From assembly GCA_964555295.1 (NCBI GenBank), contig CAZKRL010000053.1:1-12431 (forward strand): a stretch of 12,431 nucleotides of DNA, given 5' to 3'. The notes under the pieces are model-generated. The model had not been told where the DNA came from. It was given only the letters and a program-made list of their open reading frames with translations, and searched no databases. Made by a program: the position numbers and the translations under genes. Source of the stretch: CAZKRL01 sp964555295. Its GTDB lineage: Bacteria > Bacteroidota > Bacteroidia > Flavobacteriales_D > Sanyastnellaceae. Positions 1 through 7,190 of this stretch are shown piece by piece (the first letter of the stretch is position 1; each line of letters opens with the position of its first letter).

Positions 1-985
1 TTGCATCCCAAATGAATTTGCGCGAGGTAGCAAAAGCGAAGTCACGCACATTGTCTGCTTTGAAGGTCCATGTCTTTTTACCCTTGGCCCTTCCCTTTTC
101 GGCCGCCTCAGCTTCCCTTTGAGTTACAATCATTACGGGATCCACAGCTGTTTTGGCTTGTTCCCAGCGTTGCATTTGTAAGGGACTAAGGATGGCCTTG
201 GCATTTTGTAAACTGCCGGTTGAAGCCACCACATGATCAGAGGGCACAGTTATATTCACTACATAATTCCCAAAATTCAGCGTGAATTCACCCGAGCCCA
301 GAAACTGCTTATGCTGCCATCCTTGGTTGTCCATATACACCACCATCCTCGGATAGAACTGCGCAATGGTGTATAAATAATTGCTGTCCTTCTCAAAATA
401 TTCGTAGCCGCTTCGACCTCCCAGACGCATTCTATCATTGATGTTGTACCACCATTTGATTCGAAAGGAAAATGTCCCACCTGGCGCCAATGGCTTCTCC
501 AAATCAATCCGCATCATCGTCTTATTGACCGTATATTTTAGTTTCTTACCGGAGGCATCTTCTACCTTTTCCAATTTGAAACCACCATCAAACCAAGGAT
601 CAAGATCTTCCAAATCATTTCGAGACACTTTCTCCTCAATTTTCATTTGCTCTATTGCCCACGTATCAGAATTCTTATCGAAAATATTCTGGTCGAGCTG
701 AAGCCACAGGTAATTCAATATATCCGGGGAATTATTGTGGTAGGTAATTTTCTCATCTCCCCTCAGAATTTGTTTATTATCATCAATCTCGATATCCATA
801 ACATAATCGGCACGTTGCTGCCAATACTCTTTACCAGGTGCACCACTTGCGGTGCGTTGATCATTAGGGGTGGCAAGTTCAGGTCCGAGCTGACTGAATT
901 TATCTTGTCCAACTTTGGTAGGTTGACTCCACAGCGGGTGCGACAAAGCGCCGACAAGAACCCATAAGAAAAAAGTTATTCTCAT
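1..985 (-). CDS. Secreted M1-family (gluzincin) metallopeptidase, N-terminal part only
   Basis: The gene starts at the ATG at 985-983 and is open to the left edge, giving 328 codons. It begins with a signal peptide of about 21 residues ending in WSQ. Residues 45-95 then carry APGKEYWQQRADYVMDIEID, a GDEKITYHNNSPD segment and YLWLQLDQN, which I recognise as the N-terminal beta domain of Bacteroidota M1 aminopeptidase-like proteins. The catalytic HExxH and GxMEN motifs would lie further on, outside the window, so activity cannot be judged. By family, it would be an exported zinc aminopeptidase acting on peptides in the periplasm or outside. It is divergent from clpS across 62 bases. A CAAAAGTA (TACTTTTG on the minus strand) lies at 990-997, only four bases before the start codon and without a -33 TTG, so I do not claim it as a promoter. 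Confidence 0.88.
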   Translation of the reverse strand, partial: MRITFFLWVLVGALSHPLWSQPTKVGQDKFSQLGPELATPNDQRTASGAPGKEYWQQRADYVMDIEIDDNKQILRGDEKITYHNNSPDILNYLWLQLDQNIFDKNSDTWAIEQMKIEEKVSRNDLEDLDPWFDGGFKLEKVEDASGKKLKYTVNKTMMRIDLEKPLAPGGTFSFRIKWWYNINDRMRLGGRSGYEYFEKDSNYLYTIAQFYPRMVVYMDNQGWQHKQFLGSGEFTLNFGNYVVNITVPSDHVVASTGSLQNAKAILSPLQMQRWEQAKTAVDPVMIVTQREAEAAEKGRAKGKKTWTFKADNVRDFAFATSRKFIWDA

Positions 986-1010
986 GCTCCAAAAGTAATT
1001 CACATGAATA

Positions 1011-1038
1011 TTGTTAAGGCTTAAGCGCACTAATTTCG
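1011..1038 (+). promoter_or_regulatory. Possible clpS promoter
   Basis: A TTG at 1011-1013 is followed after 17 bases by TAATTTCG at 1031-1038. This matches the Bacteroidota -33/-7 pattern (TTG, then TAnnTTTG) with one mismatch. Transcription would start within a few bases of the ATG at 1048, so the leader would be very short, or translation may begin at the second in-frame ATG at 1054. The call is weak. Confidence 0.3.
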
Positions 1039-1047
1039 ACACTGAAA

Positions 1048-1335
1048 ATGACGATGATTTATAACACCGGAGAAAAAACACAGCAACAAGATGAAACCGA
1101 TGTGCTCGAAGAGTCATTGCATGAGTTGATTCTGCATAATGACGATGTCAACACATTTGACTTCGTAATCGAATCCCTTGTTAAAGTTTGTGGGCATGAT
1201 CACATACAAGCCGAACAGTGCGCCATCATCATTCACTTCAAAGGAAAATGCACTGTTAAGAACGGCACCTGGGAAGAGCTTGAACCCAAATGCACTGCGC
1301 TTTTAGATCGCGGCCTGGGAGCGGAAATTGTTTGA
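1048..1335 (+). CDS. clpS: ATP-dependent Clp protease adaptor ClpS
   Basis: The protein has 95 residues, a normal ClpS length. ClpS binds the N-domain of ClpA or ClpC and delivers proteins with bulky hydrophobic N-terminal residues to the cytoplasmic Clp protease (N-end rule). The sequence shows the family signature: N31-D32-D33 in HNDDVNTFDFV, which reads the substrate alpha-amino group, and H63 in IIIHFKGK, equivalent to the conserved His of the E. coli protein. About 25 polar residues at the front form the usual flexible tail. A second in-frame ATG lies at 1054, and no clear ribosome binding site decides between the two. The gene faces the response regulator end to end, with 16 bases between the stop codons and no terminator. 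No clpA or clpC is in the window. Confidence 0.93.
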   Translation: MTMIYNTGEKTQQQDETDVLEESLHELILHNDDVNTFDFVIESLVKVCGHDHIQAEQCAIIIHFKGKCTVKNGTWEELEPKCTALLDRGLGAEIV

Positions 1336-1351
1336 ACAGAACTGCATAGCG

Positions 1352-2047
1352 TCATCTCTCAAACCTATACCCCACCCCACGCACCGAATAGAAATGCCTA
1401 GGATTTTTATTGTCGCGCTCGAAGTGCTTGCGAAAATTGAGTATGAAATTATCAATGGTTCTTGCATTGGGATATCCCGATAAACCCCAAACCCGGTCGA
1501 GAATCTCTTCACGACTGATTACTTCACCGGAGCGACTTACCAGCAGTTTCAATAACATGAACTCACGCTTGCTGAGCTCCACTGATTCGCCCTTGAAATT
1601 GACTGCGTGAAAGGCCTGAAAATCTATTGTTCCGCCATCGAACACCAGTCGAGTTAGCTCATCATGATGTTTTGCCGCGTCTTGTCGCGACAGCAAATTT
1701 CGAATGCGCAAGAGCAACTCTTCCATCTCAAATGGCTTGGCCAAGTAATCATCGCCACCCGCTTTAAGACCTTCAATACGTTCTTTACTGCTGCCCCTTG
1801 CGGAGAGAAAGATGATGGGCGTTCGATTTCCTGATAGCCGAATATTCTCACAAATCGTAAGCCCGCTCATATGGGGCAGCATGACATCCAAAATGATCAG
1901 ATGAAATGCCATGTTACGAATTCTCGACAGCGCAAGTTCACCGTCGCCTGCATGCACAACATCAAATCCTTCCAGCTCGAGATGAACGGTGAGGGCATGT
2001 GCCAAACTTGCCTCATCCTCCACCAGAAGAATGCGGTGGGCCTCCAT
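1352..2047 (-). CDS. OmpR/PhoB-type response regulator
   Basis: The 231-residue protein has a receiver domain at about 4-118 and a winged-helix DNA-binding domain at about 135-231. Receiver landmarks are all present: acidic pair E10-D11, phosphoacceptor D54 in LIILDVMLPH, S82 in FLSARG and K104 in YLAKPF. The effector domain has ELSKREFMLLKLLV, the ISREEILDRVWG helix and the terminal RGVGYRFER, all typical of the OmpR family. It should bind DNA as a phosphorylation-controlled dimer in the cytoplasm. It is the last gene of a minus-strand unit, starting 7 bases after the stop of the DUF4920 gene. No histidine kinase is present in the window, so its partner and signal are unknown. I do not recognise it as a named orthologue. 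Confidence 0.93.
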   Translation of the reverse strand: MEAHRILLVEDEASLAHALTVHLELEGFDVVHAGDGELALSRIRNMAFHLIILDVMLPHMSGLTICENIRLSGNRTPIIFLSARGSSKERIEGLKAGGDDYLAKPFEMEELLLRIRNLLSRQDAAKHHDELTRLVFDGGTIDFQAFHAVNFKGESVELSKREFMLLKLLVSRSGEVISREEILDRVWGLSGYPNARTIDNFILNFRKHFERDNKNPRHFYSVRGVGYRFER

Positions 2048-2054
2048 TCAGAAA

Positions 2055-2639
2055 TCAGTGACTACCTTCTTTACTGCCTTCGGCCTCGTGCTCTTGCCCT
2101 TCGTGGTTGTGGTCGCCGTCTTTGTGATCATGATTGCACGTGCCCGTCTTTGCCCCGCCTTCCGGCTCCTTGTAACCCGAAATTGCCACACCGGTAGCAA
2201 CAAATGCGAGATGCTTTTTGGGCTCGGTAATTGCGGCTATTTCTGCATCGCTTTTGCCCTCTTCAGCAGCGTAATGCTTTTGATCTTCTACACTGATTTC
2301 TTCGTAGAATGCCTTGCCCTTGGCGCGTGCCTTCAGGCCTTCGCAACCTTCGAGAGGAACGAAAAAAACGTGATCGGTGGTGATTTTGAGTACATCACCG
2401 CCATCCAATCTGAGGTTGAGCCAGCATCCGGCGTGCGGACAAGTTTGATCGATGACACCGTCAATAGTGACATCCATGCTATCCTGACCGTTCATGGAAG
2501 CCACGAGGGTATTCACTGAAATGGTTGCGCTGGTATCAAATGCTTCACCGTAAAATTCAGTGGCATTTACCGGGGCTTTCGGTGCCTCGCCGCATGCGGC
2601 AAAAGCAATTGTAATGACGAACAAAAGAAATTTATTCAT
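2055..2639 (-). CDS. DUF4920-type lipoprotein with a His-rich C-terminal tail
   Basis: The 194-residue protein starts with a lipoprotein signal, MNKFLLFVITIAFAAC, so C16 is the likely lipidated residue. The body resembles DUF4920 proteins of Bacteroidota: a small beta domain with C67PHAGC72W73 (TCPHAGCWLNL) and a further cysteine, C99, in PLEGCEG. The function of the family is not established; the CxxxxCW motif suggests metal binding or redox, which is inference. Residues 168-194 form a hydrophilic tail with one Cys, six His and many Asp/Glu, resembling metal-chelating tails. The gene lies between yajC (5-base gap) and the response regulator (7-base gap), so the three are probably co-transcribed. 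Confidence 0.82.
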   Translation of the reverse strand: MNKFLLFVITIAFAACGEAPKAPVNATEFYGEAFDTSATISVNTLVASMNGQDSMDVTIDGVIDQTCPHAGCWLNLRLDGGDVLKITTDHVFFVPLEGCEGLKARAKGKAFYEEISVEDQKHYAAEEGKSDAEIAAITEPKKHLAFVATGVAISGYKEPEGGAKTGTCNHDHKDGDHNHEGQEHEAEGSKEGSH

Positions 2640-2644
2640 AGGAT

Positions 2645-2947
2645 TTATTTTTTGTCCTGGCCTTCAGAAACTGTCTTATCAACGCTGAGAGCAGCGCGTT
2701 CTATACGCATTCTACCCTGATCAATTTTAAGAACCACTGAAGTTTCATGCAGTTCAAGAATTTCACCGTGGATTCCACCGATGGTCATCACTTTATCACC
2801 GATTTGAACCGCTTCTTGAAATTTACGTTGTTCTTTGGCCTTCTTCATTTGCGGCCGAATCATGAAAAAATAGAAGATGGCGAAAAAACCCACCATGAAT
2901 AAAAGGGTTCCCATAGAACCGCCACCTTGAGCTTGAAGTAGTAACAT
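2645..2947 (-). CDS. yajC: Sec translocase accessory subunit YajC
   Basis: The 100-residue protein matches YajC in length and layout. It has a short N-terminus, one membrane helix at about 12-31 (GTLLFMVGFFAIFYFFMIRP), the hallmark RPQMKKAKEQRKFQEA, and a small cytoplasmic beta domain with QIGDKVMTIGGIHGEI. YajC associates with SecDF in the inner membrane and supports protein export. It is the first gene of a minus-strand unit with a DUF4920 lipoprotein and a response regulator. A TAnnTTTG element lies just upstream, and a likely terminator separates it from the DUF1573 gene. From memory, in many Bacteroidota yajC follows nusB and a DUF1573 gene and precedes ybbR and coaE. Here only the DUF1573-yajC part of that order remains. 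Confidence 0.95.
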   Translation of the reverse strand: MLLLQAQGGGSMGTLLFMVGFFAIFYFFMIRPQMKKAKEQRKFQEAVQIGDKVMTIGGIHGEILELHETSVVLKIDQGRMRIERAALSVDKTVSEGQDKK

Positions 2948-2961
2948 TTTTAAATTTTCGG

Positions 2962-2969
2962 CAAATGTA
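2962..2969 (-). promoter_or_regulatory. Candidate -7 promoter element for yajC
   Basis: On the minus strand this reads TACATTTG, a full match to the Bacteroidota -7 consensus TAnnTTTG, ending 14 bases before the yajC start codon. The nearest upstream TTG (minus strand, 2997-2995) is 25 bases away, longer than the usual 17-23, so the -33 element is uncertain. It fits a separate promoter for yajC downstream of the terminator at 3069-3108. Confidence 0.45.
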
Positions 2970-3068
2970 ACTCATACTCATGTGAGGAAACCGTCAACAG
3001 AATTGTGTGGCACTCATTCATCTGAATGCCAGGTTTGCATTATAGTCACAACGCACTTTCATGAATTG

Positions 3069-3108
3069 AAAAAACGGGGAGGTGATCTGAAACGAGCTCG
3101 TCACTCCC
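3069..3108 (-). terminator. Likely intrinsic terminator after the DUF1573 gene
   Basis: Read on the minus strand, GGGAGTGA (3108-3101) pairs with TCACCTCCC (3085-3077), giving 8 base pairs with one bulged base. The loop has 15 bases and contains the self-complementary CGAGCTCG. After CG comes a run of six T (3074-3069). The 5' arm overlaps the end of the DUF1573 gene, including its stop codon. This should end the PRiA4b-DUF1573 transcript before yajC. Confidence 0.55.
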
Positions 3109-3583
3109 TCTCCATCACCATCGGAGGTTCTATCGGATCGCTCTCAACCCCCATCACATTGCCGGCAAGCACAAGGGTTTTCATCCGGGGTATTCCGTTT
3201 GAAACGACGTAAATTTTCTTGTGCACTGCACCCGCATTGTTTCTGCTGTCAAACTCTACTGTGATTTCTCCCCCATCCCCCACACCGATGGGCTGAGTGG
3301 GCCATTCTTTGGGTACAGTGCATCCACATGACGCGCTCACTTGAGACAAGATCAGAGGTGATTTACCCGCATTGACAAAATGGTATTTGAAGATCTTCTT
3401 TTCTCCAACACTCAAGATACCGAAGTTCAAACTGTCTGAATCAAATTGTACTACCGCAGCTTCATCAGCATTTGCTGTACCAGGGAAATGAAGCATATCC
3501 TGAGTAATACGGCGATCGTCGGTCTTACATCCCCACCAGACTATGGATGTCAACCCAAACAAGAGTATTCCCGCCTTAGTCAT
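3101..3583 (-). CDS. DUF1573-domain exported protein, probable lipoprotein
   Basis: I choose the start at 3583, giving 160 residues. It begins with a hydrophobic signal (MTKAGILLFGLTSIVWWGC), whereas an upstream in-frame ATG at 3661 would put a charged stretch before it. C19 could be lipidated, but W at position -3 is unusual for a lipobox. Residues from about 47 to 145 form a DUF1573 (Ig-like, ASH-related) domain: FDSDSLNFGILSVGEKKI, a FVNAGKSPL strand, the SASCGCTVP motif and the VEFDSRNNAG turn. The function of the family is unknown; it is common in Bacteroidota envelopes. Its ATG overlaps the end of the PRiA4b-like gene by 8 bases (ATGACTAA), which suggests translational coupling. A terminator follows at once. 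Confidence 0.85.
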   Translation of the reverse strand: MTKAGILLFGLTSIVWWGCKTDDRRITQDMLHFPGTANADEAAVVQFDSDSLNFGILSVGEKKIFKYHFVNAGKSPLILSQVSASCGCTVPKEWPTQPIGVGDGGEITVEFDSRNNAGAVHKKIYVVSNGIPRMKTLVLAGNVMGVESDPIEPPMVMERE

Positions 3584-4133
3584 CCCTGTGGTCGCGAATT
3601 TCTCCGTTGAAGTCATCCTCATCAAAGATTTCATCTTCGCCATCTTCCAAGTCCTCGTCAAAATCTTCCTCCAAATTTTCCTCGAACGCTACATCGTCAC
3701 CAGATTCCTTTGAATACTGATCGGGCGCATCACCAAACACCAGCGCTACCCGAGGATAAATGGTGCTCGGTGTATCCTGCTTGACCTCAACGGCCTCAAG
3801 ATAGAAAATCCACATCCGCATGAAGTCATAGACATACAACAGCTTTCCAAACGGCGCCTGAACAACATCCGAAATCTTGGTATCTGCCATGGTCGCACCT
3901 TCTCCTTCCTGAAAGGCGAGCAACGGAATTTCGTCGCCCTTTTCCCACTCATCATTGCTGCGATAAAAGCTCGCCATCTCACCCGCTTCAAAATCGAAGG
4001 CGTCCAACACCGCTAAATGCAACTCTTCCAGAATCGCGTCGGTTTCAATTTCAAGCTCACGGAAAACATCTGCCTCCGTATCCAAGATCACCCTAAAACG
4101 GGTAATACTCACATGTGTATGTTTTTTTGCCAT
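3576..4133 (-). CDS. PRiA4b ORF-3-like protein with acidic C-terminal tail
   Basis: The 185-residue protein resembles the plasmid pRiA4b ORF-3-like family (also annotated as IS1096 passenger-like), which is common as a single-copy chromosomal gene in Bacteroidota. Recognisable parts are ITRFRVILDTEADVFRELEI (10-29), EELHLAVLDAFDF (36-48), MASFYRSNDEWEKGDEI (53-69) and FGKLLYVYDFMRMWIFYLE (95-113). No catalytic residues are known to me. Residues 141-185 are extremely acidic: 24 of 45 are Asp or Glu. The family name refers to a plasmid ORF and is not evidence of a mobile element; I see no inverted repeats here. It starts a two-gene unit with the overlapping DUF1573 gene. Confidence 0.8.
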   Translation of the reverse strand: MAKKHTHVSITRFRVILDTEADVFRELEIETDAILEELHLAVLDAFDFEAGEMASFYRSNDEWEKGDEIPLLAFQEGEGATMADTKISDVVQAPFGKLLYVYDFMRMWIFYLEAVEVKQDTPSTIYPRVALVFGDAPDQYSKESGDDVAFEENLEEDFDEDLEDGEDEIFDEDDFNGEIRDHRDD

Positions 4134-4226
4134 AGGAATTGGGTTCGCAAATTAAAACCTTTGAATACTATTTGAAACTCCTTTTCCAAAATGGAAATGA
4201 CTACATTTCCCACTAAAATTCACCCC

Positions 4227-4565
4227 ATGCGCAAGAAGCAAATCATCATCGGATTTTTATTGGCCTTAGTTTGCATCATCGTCGGACTTATCATCGCAAA
4301 GCCCGATATGAATGACTTTCACGAATACATTTCTGCAGAAATTTTAGAGGCCATGATGTCTGATAATGACCCCGAATTCAAAGCCGTATCCGAAGAATTC
4401 AACAAACTCCTGCAGTCATCACTGCCCCTGATGACAAGTGAAAACTCTCTTGGCATTTGTTCGATTTTCTCACTCCAACTGCCCAGTCGAAGTTACTCCT
4501 ATTTGGGGATAGGCGGAAGATATATTCCTCTTCAGTCAGAAACATTCAATCCTTCAGAAGAATGA
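4227..4565 (+). CDS. Small single-helix membrane protein, DUF4359-like
   Basis: The protein has 112 residues if started at the ATG at 4227 (MRKKQII). An in-frame ATG at 4191 would add 12 residues that spoil the signal-anchor pattern. A basic start is followed by one hydrophobic helix, IIIGFLLALVCIIVGLIIA (about 6-24), and a mostly polar, probably periplasmic part. The C-terminal half has a SENSLGICSIFSLQLPSRSY then YLGIGGRYIPL pattern. This reminds me of small DUF4359-type membrane proteins, but the match is from memory and unproven. Its stop codon overlaps the start of the hexosaminidase gene as ATGA at 4562-4565, so the two are likely translated from one transcript. The function is unknown. 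Confidence 0.7.
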   Translation: MRKKQIIIGFLLALVCIIVGLIIAKPDMNDFHEYISAEILEAMMSDNDPEFKAVSEEFNKLLQSSLPLMTSENSLGICSIFSLQLPSRSYSYLGIGGRYIPLQSETFNPSEE

Positions 4566-6796
4566 TGAAGCGAAATACCATTTTTCTTTCAATTCTTTTT
4601 GCAACCTCTTCCCTACTCGCTCAAATTCTGCCCGCTCCGTTACAAGTCAATTATGGTATTGGTCAGTTTGTGTACCCGCAAAGTATCTACGTCTATTATT
4701 CTCCTGAGGCCCTGGATGAGGCACATCTTTTCAAAGCCATATTGCAGAAGGAGCTGAAGATTCATCCGGAATTGAAAAGTATCCTTGAGTTGAAAAATCT
4801 TGGGAAGCATCAAGCCCTAGTACTCAATGCGAAAAAAGCATCTCCGAAAGATTATCGCGAAGCCGATGAATCATACACCCTGAGCATTCAACAACAAATC
4901 ATAACGCTCGATGCCGAGACGGATGCCGGATTATGGCGAGGCCTTGAGTCGTTGCGTCAGTTGATGCTCCCGGCCGCTGATACACGCGCGCTGAAGGTTC
5001 AGGTGATTCGCGACCAGCCCGCATTTGTGCATCGGGGGCTATTGCTCGATTGTTGCAGACATTTTATGGAGGTTGATTTTGTGCTCAAATACATTGACTT
5101 GCTTTCAATCTACAAAATGAATGTGCTGCACTGGCATCTCACCGAGGACCAGGCGTGGAGAATTGAAATTGACGCATTTCCGAAATTGATTTCTGTAGGC
5201 GCTCAGCGTATCACCCCCGAGGGCGATGTGTACTCCGGGCATTACTCTGAGGAGGATATAAGGCGTATTGTAAAATATGCGGCTGAGCGACACATCACTG
5301 TGATTCCGGAAATTGAATTGCCCGGTCATAGTCGCGCTGCCATTGCCTCATATCCTTATCTCAGCTGTACCGGCGAGTCATTGACAGTGGCGAATGATTG
5401 GGGTGTTTTTAAGGACATCTACTGTGCGGGCAACGACAGTGTTTTTACTTTTCTGGAAAAGGTTCTGGATGAAGTTTGTGAGCTGTTTCCATCCCCGTAC
5501 ATTCATATCGGCGGTGATGAAGCACCTAAGTTTCGCTGGGAGCATTGCGCTAAATGCAATAAGAGAATGACCGATGAAAAAATCGCAAGCAGCGCCGAGT
5601 TACAAACCTGGTTCATCAATCGTATTGCCACTTACCTTGAATCGAAAGGCAAACGTGTTATCGGATGGGATGAAATTCTGGAAGGTGGTATACCCGCGAG
5701 CGCAACGGTTCAGAGCTGGCGAGGCATGGAAGGCGGAGTTCACGCAGCACGAGCAGGTCACGCGGCCATCATGTCGCCAACAAGTCATTGCTATTTCGAT
5801 TATGGTCTATCGTCGACCGATTTACCCGAAGTCTATCAATTCAACCCCATTCCCTTGGAATTAAATGCTGACGAGACAAAGTTCATTCTGGGGGGTGAGT
5901 GCAATCTGTGGTCGGAACACGCCCCGCAAGAGCTGGTAGATCAAAAAGTTTTCCCCCGCATTCTTGCCATGAGCGAGGTATTGTGGCGCAATCCGCAAGT
6001 GCGGGATTACGACACATTCTTTGCAGAAGTTGAGCGACAAATACCGACTCTACAAAGGATGAATGTGGATTTTGGATTTTCTCAAATTCCGGTGAAACTC
6101 CATTTCTTAGAGCGGAAAGATTCCATGCTCGTGGCCTTGACACCTCAACCGCAGAGTGTTCTGCTTGAATATCGCATCGGTCACAAGACAGATGATTTGC
6201 TCGCGGATTATCGGCCATACCATGCACCTATCCTTGTGAGTGAACCTTCGCAACTTCAGGTAAGATGTACCTATCAAAACAAAACATACCATGAGCCACT
6301 GATTTGGCAACTTGACCCTCACATGGCATATCGCAAACCTCTCACCCTGAATTACAATCCTTCTCCATGGTACACTGGTGGTGGCAATGACGCATTGGTA
6401 GATGGGGTGAAAGGGAGCATTGATTTCCGCGATGGTCACTGGCAAGCGATACAAGGCGCTGATATGTCGATGACCATTGACCTGGAGAAAGACACTTTGA
6501 TCCGATCCGTGACAACGCAATGGTATATGTACAGTAACGCATGGATTTTTGTCCCCGAGCGTATTGAATTATGGGGAAGTAATGATGCAACAACGTGGAC
6601 ACATCTCGACACGCACATCATTGATGAGGATATTCGTACAGCAGGTCAGCACTACAAGACGGTTATTCAAACGGTTCAAGGCGCGCATCATCGCTTTCTA
6701 AAAATGAACGCGGTAAGCAGAGGAGCTTGTCCGGATTGGCATGAAGCGGCGGGAGAGCCTTCTTGGTTATTCTGTGATGAGATTGTAGTGAGATAG
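4562..6796 (+). CDS. Secreted GH20 beta-N-acetylhexosaminidase with C-terminal discoidin-like domain
   Basis: The protein has 744 residues from the ATG at 4562; the adjacent ATG at 4565 is equally possible. A signal peptide ends near SLLAQ21. An N-terminal GH20b-like domain spans about 22-145. The GH20 barrel follows (about 150-490), with R158 in HRGLLLDCCRHF, H190-W-H in LHWHLTEDQAWR, the catalytic pair D319-E320 in HIGGDEAP, and tryptophans W386 (VQSW), W449 (CNLW) and W475 (VLW). The enzyme should remove terminal GlcNAc or GalNAc from chitooligosaccharides, peptidoglycan fragments or glycans by substrate-assisted catalysis. After a linker domain, residues 597-744 (YTGGGNDALVDG, IELWGSNDATTW) resemble an F5/8 type C (discoidin) carbohydrate-binding module. 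It is coupled to the upstream small membrane protein, and its stop codon lies one base from that of the convergent ferredoxin gene. Confidence 0.93.
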   Translation: MMKRNTIFLSILFATSSLLAQILPAPLQVNYGIGQFVYPQSIYVYYSPEALDEAHLFKAILQKELKIHPELKSILELKNLGKHQALVLNAKKASPKDYREADESYTLSIQQQIITLDAETDAGLWRGLESLRQLMLPAADTRALKVQVIRDQPAFVHRGLLLDCCRHFMEVDFVLKYIDLLSIYKMNVLHWHLTEDQAWRIEIDAFPKLISVGAQRITPEGDVYSGHYSEEDIRRIVKYAAERHITVIPEIELPGHSRAAIASYPYLSCTGESLTVANDWGVFKDIYCAGNDSVFTFLEKVLDEVCELFPSPYIHIGGDEAPKFRWEHCAKCNKRMTDEKIASSAELQTWFINRIATYLESKGKRVIGWDEILEGGIPASATVQSWRGMEGGVHAARAGHAAIMSPTSHCYFDYGLSSTDLPEVYQFNPIPLELNADETKFILGGECNLWSEHAPQELVDQKVFPRILAMSEVLWRNPQVRDYDTFFAEVERQIPTLQRMNVDFGFSQIPVKLHFLERKDSMLVALTPQPQSVLLEYRIGHKTDDLLADYRPYHAPILVSEPSQLQVRCTYQNKTYHEPLIWQLDPHMAYRKPLTLNYNPSPWYTGGGNDALVDGVKGSIDFRDGHWQAIQGADMSMTIDLEKDTLIRSVTTQWYMYSNAWIFVPERIELWGSNDATTWTHLDTHIIDEDIRTAGQHYKTVIQTVQGAHHRFLKMNAVSRGACPDWHEAAGEPSWLFCDEIVVR

Positions 6797-6797
6797 A

Positions 6798-7145
6798 CTA
6801 CAGATGCATAAACTGCTTCTTAGCGAGCAGTTGCTCCTCGGACTCACGATGATTTGGATCATCAACGCAACAATCCACGGGACAAACGGCAGCACATTGA
6901 GGTTCATCGTGAAAGCCAACACACTCAGTACATTTATCGGAGACGATATAGTAAACGTCCATGCTAACCGGTTGCTGAGCGCTGTCGGCGTCAGAGGGAT
7001 TCCCGGAAAGCGAAGTGAAAGCACCGCGAAGGCCTGTACCATCGGCGAACTTCCATTCGGCGCCACCTTCATAGATTGCGTGGTTCGGACATTCAGGTTC
7101 GCATGCACCGCAGTTGATGCATTCGTCGGTGATCATTATTGCCAT
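6798..7145 (-). CDS. Two-cluster 4Fe-4S ferredoxin
   Basis: The protein has 115 residues from the ATG at 7145 (MAIMITDEC). Another ATG three codons on is also possible. The first cluster motif is C9xxC12xxC15xxxC19P; the second is C72xxC75x8C84xxxC88P, with the longer middle spacing seen in many bacterial dicluster ferredoxins. The insert between the motifs (about 30-65) is polar and family-specific. It should carry low-potential electrons in the cytoplasm; the partner enzyme is not shown. It is divergent from the acyl-CoA reductase gene, with 45 bases between the starts. From memory, this pairing is common in Flavobacteriia, so a functional link is plausible but unproven. An upstream extension of the frame to 7307 runs through the neighbouring promoter and gene and is not coding. 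Confidence 0.93.
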   Translation of the reverse strand: MAIMITDECINCGACEPECPNHAIYEGGAEWKFADGTGLRGAFTSLSGNPSDADSAQQPVSMDVYYIVSDKCTECVGFHDEPQCAAVCPVDCCVDDPNHRESEEQLLAKKQFMHL

Positions 7146-7164
7146 AGCTACGAGGTTATTTTTG
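7139..7164 (+). promoter_or_regulatory. Candidate promoter for the acyl-CoA reductase gene
   Basis: TATTTTTG at 7157-7164 matches TAnnTTTG fully. A TTG at 7139-7141 lies 15 bases upstream, slightly closer than usual. Transcription would begin around 7170, about 20 bases before the ATG at 7191. The region overlaps the first codons of the divergent ferredoxin gene. The 11-base string GGTTATTTTTG (7154-7164) recurs upstream of the giant secreted protein at 8754-8764. Confidence 0.45.
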
Positions 7165-7190
7165 CGCCGCGAATTTAATCCACGAAAGCA

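Noticed and set aside
438..967. Plus-strand open frames opposite the M1 peptidase (438-701 and 647-967)
   Set aside because: They are antisense to a well-recognised peptidase frame, have no domain-like pattern and no start signals.
990..997. TACTTTTG on the minus strand just before the M1 peptidase gene
   Set aside because: It matches TAnnTTTG but sits four bases from the ATG with no TTG at a suitable distance, so it would leave no leader.
1989..2519. A 176-residue plus-strand frame with hydrophobic stretches
   Set aside because: It lies opposite the DUF4920 lipoprotein gene and the response regulator start; its apparent membrane segments arise from the complement of the charged, His-rich coding sequence.
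3576..4133. Mobile element suggested by the PRiA4b/IS1096-like family name
   Set aside because: No transposase, terminal inverted repeats or target duplication are visible; the family is common on Bacteroidota chromosomes.
5574..6602. Several frames of 60-137 residues inside the GH20 gene
   Set aside because: All overlap the continuous GH20 frame, which has catalytic motifs, and none resembles a known protein.
6804..7178. A 124-residue plus-strand frame opposite the ferredoxin
   Set aside because: The ferredoxin frame has both cysteine motifs intact; the opposite frame shows no pattern and would cover the promoter.
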